Of a stretch of 35,917 bases of DNA, positions 30,647 through 35,917 are shown one piece after another. The notes under the pieces are model-generated. The model had not been told where the DNA came from and searched no databases. It saw only the letters and a program-made list of their open reading frames with translations. Origin of the DNA: Lachnospiraceae bacterium (GTDB taxonomy: Bacteria; Bacillota; Clostridia; Lachnospirales; Lachnospiraceae); contig JAFRVX010000005.1 in the NCBI GenBank assembly GCA_017438305.1, positions 1 through 35,917 on the forward strand, in the 5' to 3' direction. Made by a program: the position numbers and the translations under genes. Within the stretch, counting starts at the first letter, position 1; every line of letters starts with the position of its first letter.

Positions 30647-31725
30647 AAGAACCGCTGTTTCATATCGTCAAACGGGACGGCGTGATCTGGTGGAAGGCCT
30701 GGCTCATCAGGCTGGGCGCCATTGCAGCGGCCCTGATCCTGTCCTCGGTCCTTACGGTGCTTTTGACCGGCATGAATCCCTTAAGCGTCTGGAGCGCCCT
30801 GATCTCCGGCGCCGTGGGCACCGCCCGCCGCCGCTGGATGCTGGCCCAGGGAACGGCCATCCTTCTCTGTATTGCCTTAGCCGTGACGCCGGCCTTTAAG
30901 ATGCGCTTCTGGAACACCGGTGCTGAAGGACAGGTGCTGGCGGGAGGCATGGCCACCGCCGCCTGCATGATCCTGGGCGGCAATCTGCCTCCTCTTATCC
31001 TGTTCCCGCTGATGATCATTTCGTCCATAGCGGCAGGCGCCATCTGGGGCGTGATCCCCGCCATTTTCAAGGCTAAATGGAACACCAACGAGACGCTGTT
31101 CACCCTGATGATGAACTACGTGGTCATGAAGATCATCAACTTCTTCTCCCAGTACTGGGCAGTGCCCAAGGGTTCGGGAAAGATCGGCATCATCAACAGC
31201 ACCACCCGGGCCGGCTGGTTCCCGGAGCTGTTCGGCCAGACGTATCTGTTAAACATCCTGATCGTCATCGGCATTACGATCTTCATCTTTGTGTATCTGA
31301 GATTCTCGAAGCACGGCTACGAGATCTCCGTAGTCGGTGAGTCCGAGAATACCGCCCGATACATCGGCATTAACGTTAAAAAAGTCATTATCCGTACAAT
31401 GGTGCTTTCCGGCGCCCTCTGCGGCGTGGCAGGCTTCCTGCTGGTGGCCGGCACGGACCATACCATCGCTTCCGAAACCGTCGGCGGCCAGGGCTTCACA
31501 GCCATCATGGTCTCCTGGATCGCCAAATTCGATCCCGTGGTGATGGTGGCGGTCTCCGCGCTGATCATCTTCCTGGCCCGGGGCTCCGGCGAACTGTCCA
31601 CCACCCTGGGACTGAACAAGTCCTTCTCGGACATCCTTACCGGCATCATCATCCTGTTTATTATAGGATCCGAATTCTTCATCAATTACCGCATTATCTT
31701 CCGCGGCAGCAGAAAGGAGGCTTAA
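30643..31725 (+). CDS. Nucleoside ABC importer permease 1
   Basis: This is a 360-residue polytopic membrane protein of the BPD_transp_2 family with about ten hydrophobic segments. It contains the conserved cytoplasmic sequence GESENTARYIGINVKKVI, which couples to the ATPase, and family-typical GFTAIMVSWIAKFDP and GSGELSTTLGL. The start overlaps the ATPase stop, and AAAGGGAGG lies just upstream. It should form the translocation channel together with the next permease. Confidence 0.95.
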   Translation: MKEPLFHIVKRDGVIWWKAWLIRLGAIAAALILSSVLTVLLTGMNPLSVWSALISGAVGTARRRWMLAQGTAILLCIALAVTPAFKMRFWNTGAEGQVLAGGMATAACMILGGNLPPLILFPLMIISSIAAGAIWGVIPAIFKAKWNTNETLFTLMMNYVVMKIINFFSQYWAVPKGSGKIGIINSTTRAGWFPELFGQTYLLNILIVIGITIFIFVYLRFSKHGYEISVVGESENTARYIGINVKKVIIRTMVLSGALCGVAGFLLVAGTDHTIASETVGGQGFTAIMVSWIAKFDPVVMVAVSALIIFLARGSGELSTTLGLNKSFSDILTGIIILFIIGSEFFINYRIIFRGSRKEA

Positions 31726-31728
31726 GAC

Positions 31729-32709
31729 ATGATCCAGTTTATTCAAAGATCCATCGTCCTCGGCATAACCCTCCTGTTCGGCTCCACCGGTGAGACCATT
31801 ACCGAAAAATCCGGCCACCTGAACCTGGGTATTCCCGGCATCATGTATGTGGGCGGCATCTCGGGCGTTATCGGCGCCTTCCTCTATGAAAACGGGGTAG
31901 GAGCGGAGAACATGGTCCCGATACTGGCGGTACTGATCCCGCTGCTCTGCTGTATTGCCGGCTCCCTTCTTATGGGACTGATCTACTCGTTCTTCACCGT
32001 ATCTTTACGGGCCAATCAGAACGTAACGGGTCTCGCGCTGACCACCCTCGGCACCGGCATCGGAAACTTCTTCGGCGGTTCCCTGATCAAGCTGCTTAAA
32101 TCAGATGTCCCCTTCATCAGCCTGGGCGGCACGTCCCGCTATTTCAAGGCCCAGCTGCCTTTTGCGGACAAGCTCGGCTGGTTCGGACAGCTGTTCTTAA
32201 GCTACAGCTTCCTGGCGTATGTGGCGATCTTCATTGCCATCTTTACCGCCTGGCTCCTGAAAAAGACCCGCGTGGGCCTGCACCTTCGGGCCGTTGGTGA
32301 AAACCCCGCCACCGCGGACGCCGCCGGCATCCCGGTCGGGAAGTACAAGTATTTCGCCACCTGCATCGGCGCAGTCATTGCCGGCCTCGGCGGCCTGTTC
32401 TACGTTATGGACTACTCCGGCGGCATCTGGGCCAACAACGCCTTCGGCGACCTGGGCTGGCTCTCCATCGCCCTGGTTATCTTCACCGTCTGGCGCACTG
32501 ACATAGGCATCCTGGGCTCCTTCATTTTCGGCGCCCTGCTGATCATCCACAACTACATCACCAACCTAGGCATGGCCGGCCAGGAACTCATCAAGGTCGT
32601 TCCCTACGTGGTCACCATCATCGTCCTGATCGTGGTCTCCGCCAGAGAACGCCGCGAGACCCAGCCCCCCCAGGCCCTCGGGCAGAGCTACTTCCGCGAA
32701 GACCGCTGA
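31729..32709 (+). CDS. Nucleoside ABC importer permease 2
   Basis: This 326-residue polytopic membrane protein is related to the first permease and to YufQ/NupQ-type subunits. It contains GSTGETITEKSGHLNLGIPG near the start and a coupling segment LRAVGENPATADAAGIPVGK. The start lies three bases after the previous stop and follows AAAGGAGG. It is the last gene of the operon. A member of the palindromic repeat family and then a T-rich terminator follow. Confidence 0.95.
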   Translation: MIQFIQRSIVLGITLLFGSTGETITEKSGHLNLGIPGIMYVGGISGVIGAFLYENGVGAENMVPILAVLIPLLCCIAGSLLMGLIYSFFTVSLRANQNVTGLALTTLGTGIGNFFGGSLIKLLKSDVPFISLGGTSRYFKAQLPFADKLGWFGQLFLSYSFLAYVAIFIAIFTAWLLKKTRVGLHLRAVGENPATADAAGIPVGKYKYFATCIGAVIAGLGGLFYVMDYSGGIWANNAFGDLGWLSIALVIFTVWRTDIGILGSFIFGALLIIHNYITNLGMAGQELIKVVPYVVTIIVLIVVSARERRETQPPQALGQSYFREDR

Positions 32710-32734
32710 TTTTAGCCCTCCCCCCACAAATCCC

Positions 32735-32896
32735 AGCCTTCCCCTCAAGCCTTCCCCTCTGGGGAAGGTGTCAGGCGCAGCCTGACGGATGAGGTATCCC
32801 CTCTGGGGAGGGGGGACCGCTGCCGAAGGCAGTGGTGGATGAGGCATCCCCTCCGAGGAAGGAGGCCCCTGCCGAGGGCAGTGATGGATGAGGCCT
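32735..32896. repeat. Palindromic repeat family, locus E (three tandem units)
   Basis: Three units in the same orientation each end in GGATGAGG. Their inner stems differ: GTCAGGC-GCA-GCCTGAC, CCGCTGCC-GAA-GGCAGTGG and CCTGCC-GAG-GGCAGTG. The outer hairpin is perfect in the first unit (CCTTCCCC-TCT-GGGGAAGG) and degraded in the others. Confidence 0.8.
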
Positions 32897-32966
32897 GCGG
32901 AAAAAGAGAAAAACGTTCTGCAGCTGGAATGAAATAAGAAAAATGCGCCTCCAGGCGAACTAAATC

Positions 32967-33017
32967 AAAAAAGTCCGGACTGAATCAAGTTGTAATGATC
33001 AGTCCGGGCTTTTTTTA
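32967..33017 (+). terminator. Terminator downstream of the nucleoside operon
   Basis: AAAAAAGTCCGGACTGA and TCAGTCCGGGCTTTTTT pair along 17 positions (one G-T) and end in a seven-base T-run. It stands about 260 bases after the last permease. Confidence 0.85.
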
Positions 33018-33023
33018 TCCCTA

Positions 33024-33120
33024 GACCAGATTGTTCACTTCAAGGGACAGACTCATACTCTCAGAGATCAGGTTGTTCATTACAAGAGGTACATTTATAC
33101 TTTCGGGGACCAAGTTTACC
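33024..33120. repeat. 42-bp degenerate tandem repeat
   Basis: Units start at 33024, 33066 and (partial) 33108 with GA(C/T)CA(G/A)(A/G)TTGTTCA. The spacing is exactly 42. It is the first of three different arrays in the gene-free stretch 33018-33834. Confidence 0.75.
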
Positions 33121-33140
33121 CGATCATAGAGAAAGGAATG

Positions 33141-33470
33141 CAAGTTTAGTCGGAATGCTTCAGCCATTTTCGACTCGTTTCATCCTCTGGATCAAGGAAA
33201 GGCCCGACTATCATAAGATAATAGCAAGTTAAGTCGGAGGTTTTTCAGCCATTTTATGCGTCTTGGGAGAAGGAACTTCCGACTAAAATAAACAGGAAAG
33301 GAAGATTAGTCGGTATATTTCAGGTTCTTTTAGCTTTTCGAAATAGGGAATCTCCTACCATAACAGGCAATATGCTATCCAGGTCGGAGAATTCAAGCAT
33401 TTCATGACATTTTGGCACTCGAAAACTCCGACTAAGGCAATGAAAAGGCTATGCAGGTCGGAGAATTAGG
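33141..33470. repeat. 74-84-bp repeat with AGTCGGA / TCCGACT inverted ends
   Basis: The motif (A/G)GTCGG(A) recurs at 33148, 33232, 33308, 33382 and 33456. Three units close with its complement about 45 bases on: CCCGACT, TCCGACT and CTCCGACT. Each such unit could therefore form a hairpin with an unrelated loop. Segments such as TTCAGCCATTTT are shared between the first two units. Confidence 0.75.
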
Positions 33471-33487
33471 CTGTTCGGGAAATTTGT

Positions 33488-33660
33488 AAGAATCGGGGTT
33501 AAGGAGCCTGACAGATTCTTGCATTAAGAAAGTTACGAAATCCGGCCTTAAAGAGCCTGGCAGAACCTTGCCATAAGAAAAAGTTTAAAGAATCGGGGCT
33601 TAAGAAGCCTGACAGAACCTTGCCTTAAGAAAGTTGAAAGAATCGGGGGTTTATAGAAAG
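33488..33660. repeat. About 50-bp degenerate tandem repeat
   Basis: Units begin near AATCGGGG (or AATCCGG) at 33491, 33539, 33591 and 33641. They share AGCCTG(A/G)CAGA and CTTGCNNTAAGAAA. The last unit is partial. The remaining stretch 33661-33834 holds only a repeated ATAAAATGATT (33672 and 33732). Confidence 0.75.
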
Positions 33661-33834
33661 CCTTCTTCGTGATAAAATGATTCCAACGTCAAAAGCCAGA
33701 CTCCACGGAATCTTCTTTTGGCGGCTATATCATAAAATGATTTAACAGGCACGGAAACAGAATTGGAAACTGAGGCAGCCGGGGGAAACCTGAAGAGCCT
33801 TGCCCTGAGGAATCTGCAGCGATCGGAGTTTGCT

Positions 33835-34533
33835 ATGTATAAGGTCCTGGTGGCGGATGATGATCTTTCCATCGTCCGGATCATAACGGAAATGCTGAAA
33901 AGTGAATATTCGGTCATCGCTGCCGCCGACGGACGGGAGGCGGTCGAAAAAGCCCGGCAGGAGAAGCCGGACCTTATCATCATGGATGTGATGATGCCGC
34001 GGGTCAACGGCATTCAGGCAACGGTTGAGATCCGCCGGGTGTCCAACGCGCCTATCCTCATGTTGTCGGCGAAGGCTGAGGGGTCGGACCGGGTCATCGG
34101 CCTCACTTCCGGCGCGGATGATTATCTGACCAAGCCTTTCTATAAGGAAGAACTCACAGCCAGGATCCAGGCACTGCTGCGCCGCTATGACCAGCTGGGC
34201 TCCATCCGGGAGACCGAAAACGTTTCCTCCCTGGTCCTGGACGATATCGTCCTGAATACCGATGAAAAACGACTGACCGTCCGCGGAGAGATCGTCCGCC
34301 TGACGCCCACCGAATATAAGATCATGGAGTTTCTGATGAGAAACCAGGGCCATGTCTTCAGCGCGGAAGAGATCTATTCCCACGTCTGGAACGAGGAATC
34401 TTTCTCTGTCGAAAACACCGTTATGGTGCACATTTCAAGGATCAGGAACAAGATAGAACTGAATCCCCGGAAGCCCGAATATCTGAAGGTGATCTGGGGG
34501 ATCGGATATGTCCTCGAAGGAAAAGAGTCATGA
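33835..34533 (+). CDS. OmpR/PhoB-family response regulator (orphan)
   Basis: This 232-residue regulator has an N-terminal receiver domain with acidic pocket A-D-D-D (residues 7-10), phosphoacceptor Asp51 in LIIMDVMMP, and the KPF motif with the conserved Lys near residue 102. It also has a C-terminal winged helix with RLTPTEYKIMEFLMRNQGHV and a closing YLKVIWGIGYVLE. The ATG at 33835 follows CGGAG; a frame open from 33763 lacks a site. No histidine kinase gene follows: the next gene encodes a metallophosphoesterase. The partner kinase must lie elsewhere. A long repeat-rich stretch lies upstream. Confidence 0.93.
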   Translation: MYKVLVADDDLSIVRIITEMLKSEYSVIAAADGREAVEKARQEKPDLIIMDVMMPRVNGIQATVEIRRVSNAPILMLSAKAEGSDRVIGLTSGADDYLTKPFYKEELTARIQALLRRYDQLGSIRETENVSSLVLDDIVLNTDEKRLTVRGEIVRLTPTEYKIMEFLMRNQGHVFSAEEIYSHVWNEESFSVENTVMVHISRIRNKIELNPRKPEYLKVIWGIGYVLEGKES

Positions 34534-34621
34534 AATGTAAAAAGATCATACTCTGACGTGACTAAAAAAACATAAAAGAAAACTTAAAGAAACACATAAA
34601 GGAATACATAAAGGAACAGTT

Positions 34622-35449
34622 ATGATCTTTGCAACCGGTGATATTCATTCAAAACCGAACAGATTAAGCATGGAAGCCTTCCCCGAGCAGAAGGAGATGA
34701 CCAGGGACGACTATGTGGTGATCCTGGGCGATTTTGGCCTGGTCTGGACAAAAGAAGAAGATAAGTATGAAAAAAACTGGCTGGACTGGCTGGAAGATAA
34801 ATCCTTCACCACGGTCTTCGTCGATGGCAACCACGAGAATTTCAGCCGCCTGAATGCCATGCCCGTGGAAACCTGGCAGGGCGGAAGCGTGCATAAGATC
34901 CGCCCCCATGTGATCCATCTGATGCGTGGGGAGGTATTCACGCTGGACGATGCAGTCTGCTTTGCCTTTGGCGGAGCGCCCTCCCATGACATCAGCGGCC
35001 TGGCGGCGGCGGAAGAACTGGAGCAGAATTACGCAGCCGGCATTCTGGACCCCGGCGATAAGGATTTTGACGCGAAGCTCTCCAAATTGAAGAAACTGAA
35101 CCGGTATTCTTACACCCATCCCTACAGGATCAAAGGGACCGAATGGTGGCCTGAGGAACTGGCATCGGAGGAGGAAAAGCAGAACGGGATCGAAAACCTC
35201 AGGAAGCATGGCTGCAAAGTTGACTTTGTCTTCTCCCATGAAGGCCCTTCATCGGCGGTGGCCCTGGGCTGGGGCGGCAGCTTCCGGCCGAATCCCCAGT
35301 CGCAGTACCTGGAAGAGGTCCGGCAGCTGCTCAGGGACCAGGCATTCAGACCGGCTTACAAGGCCTGGCTTTTCGGTCATTACCATGAAAACAGGCGGCT
35401 GACGGATCGGGAGATCTGCCTGTATGAACAGATCACCCGAATATGGTAA
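34622..35449 (+). CDS. Calcineurin-like metallophosphoesterase
   Basis: This 275-residue protein contains the metallophosphatase motifs in order: G-D-I-H (residues 6-9), GDFG, the G-N-H-E motif (VDGNHENF), VFSHEGPSS and G-H-Y-H near the end. These bind two metal ions and hydrolyse phosphoesters. It has no signal peptide. AAAGGA lies five bases before the ATG, inside a duplicated ACATAAAGGAA sequence. It could share a transcript with the response regulator 88 bases upstream. The substrate is unknown; relatives act on nucleotides, cyclic nucleotides or phosphoproteins. The end of the gene, including the stop codon, is tandemly repeated downstream. Confidence 0.9.
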   Translation: MIFATGDIHSKPNRLSMEAFPEQKEMTRDDYVVILGDFGLVWTKEEDKYEKNWLDWLEDKSFTTVFVDGNHENFSRLNAMPVETWQGGSVHKIRPHVIHLMRGEVFTLDDAVCFAFGGAPSHDISGLAAAEELEQNYAAGILDPGDKDFDAKLSKLKKLNRYSYTHPYRIKGTEWWPEELASEEEKQNGIENLRKHGCKVDFVFSHEGPSSAVALGWGGSFRPNPQSQYLEEVRQLLRDQAFRPAYKAWLFGHYHENRRLTDREICLYEQITRIW

Positions 35450-35527
35450 GGACGGTCATGTATGAATGGATCACCTGAATGTGCAACGACGCCATATATG
35501 AACAGATCACCAGGATATGGTGATGAT
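35421..35527. repeat. 36-38-bp tandem triplication over the phosphoesterase stop codon
   Basis: TGTATGAACAGATCACC and following bases recur at 35421, 35459 and 35495. The first copy encodes the last residues and the TAA; the others lie outside the gene. The rest up to 35711 shows nothing I recognise. Confidence 0.75.
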
Positions 35528-35711
35528 CTCCGTGCAGGAGTATGCTGCCATGATACAGCAGCGGGCTTCTGCCTGAAGAAAAAAACGCATAATTACAGGT
35601 ACATTGTGGTATAACTGTACTGTGAACATGAGAAATTCTCACACATCAGGGACAGAAAAAGTCTCTGCAGTCTATATTATGAGAATTTAAAAATATGACG
35701 TTTAAAAAATA

Positions 35712-35917
35712 TGATGCTGGGGTCAAAAGGTATTTTGCCCCCCAGCTATGACACGCAGCACGCACGCTGCGCGGGCCTTGTGCTGCTAAAACACTCAGAA
35801 CTCCCGCCATTTTGCACTGTTTCGGCGTAAAATGGCTCCGTTCTTCGTGTTTTGGGGTCCCAAAGTCAGAAACGTGCATGCAAGCATGCCCGTTCTGACC
35901 TTTTGACCCTGGTGTCA
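35712..35917. repeat. Structured repeat element with terminal inverted repeats (window-edge copy 2)
   Basis: The left end TGATGCTGGGGTCAAAAGGT (35712-35731) and the right end ACCTTTTGACCCTGGTGTCA (35898-35917) are inverted repeats with 16 of 20 matches. Inside are GCAGCAC/GTGCTGC (about 35755 and 35779). A three-part stem follows: AAAACAC (35788-35794), AGAAC (35797-35801) and CCATTTT (35807-35813) paired with AAAATGG (35829-35835), GTTCT (35840-35844) and GTGTTTT (35847-35853). Then come a linker GGGTCCCAAAGTC and a final hairpin GTCAG-A-AACG...GCATGC-AA-GCATGC...CGTT-CTGAC. The layout mirrors that at 1-137. It encodes no protein. Confidence 0.75.

Noticed and set aside
33024..33660. Possible CRISPR array in the repeat-rich stretch
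   Set aside because: Repeats are degenerate, the period varies and differs between three sub-arrays, there are no clear unique spacers, and no cas genes are present.

Overview
The window looks like chromosomal DNA of a low-to-mid G+C Gram-positive gut bacterium, most likely class Clostridia and plausibly Lachnospiraceae. That placement is inferred from strong AGGAGG-type ribosome binding sites, frequent extended -10 promoters, a Firmicutes-style purine salvage and BMP-type nucleoside ABC operon, a heterodimeric ABC exporter, the UPF0237/UPF0210 gene pair, and base composition judged by eye at about half G+C. I see no rRNA, tRNA, CRISPR array, transposase, integrase or phage gene.

Layout. 1-137: right-hand part of a structured repeat; a related, apparently complete copy ends exactly at the other edge (35712-35917). 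178-1686: a lipoprotein, a small HTH regulator and a truncated DUF1016 (YhcG N-terminal) remnant. 1801-4349: a type-B carboxylesterase and a lipoprotein whose signal peptide contains an 18-bp tandem repeat. 4436-8441: a two-gene heterodimeric ABC exporter with its own promoter and terminator. 8488-11501: an AraC-family regulator and a second, divergent type-B carboxylesterase. 11903-16533 (minus strand): an isomerase-PfkB kinase-GH3 operon transcribed away from a second AraC regulator (16705-17664). 17844-20286: a glycerophosphodiester phosphodiesterase divergent from an MFS/GPH-like transporter. 20453-24522: ACT protein, UPF0210 protein, an esterase D-like hydrolase and an unusual repeat/membrane/Cys-His protein. 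25297-32709: a purine locus (apt, S1-domain protein, xpt, BMP lipoprotein, double ABC ATPase, two permeases). 33835-35449: an orphan OmpR-type response regulator and a calcineurin-like metallophosphoesterase.

How the genes fit together. The purine locus couples uptake of nucleosides or bases (lipoprotein, ATPase, two permeases) to phosphoribosylation of adenine (Apt) and xanthine/guanine (Xpt). The minus-strand operon looks like use of an imported glycoside: hydrolysis by a signal-less GH3 enzyme, isomerisation by a xylose-isomerase-like barrel, and phosphorylation by a PfkB kinase, under control of the divergent AraC protein. Three separate carboxylic ester hydrolases suggest use of esterified plant or host compounds.

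The most unusual content is non-coding. (i) The elements at the two window edges share linker and terminal sequences but have different, internally complementary stems. (ii) A palindromic family with conserved outer parts, variable but paired inner stems and GNA/GNRA-type loops occurs at five loci, each just downstream of a plus-strand stop codon. (iii) An ORF-free stretch at 33018-33834 holds three consecutive, unrelated degenerate tandem repeat arrays. (iv) Short tandem duplications occur at gene ends, in a signal peptide and in leaders. None of these could be compared with databases here.
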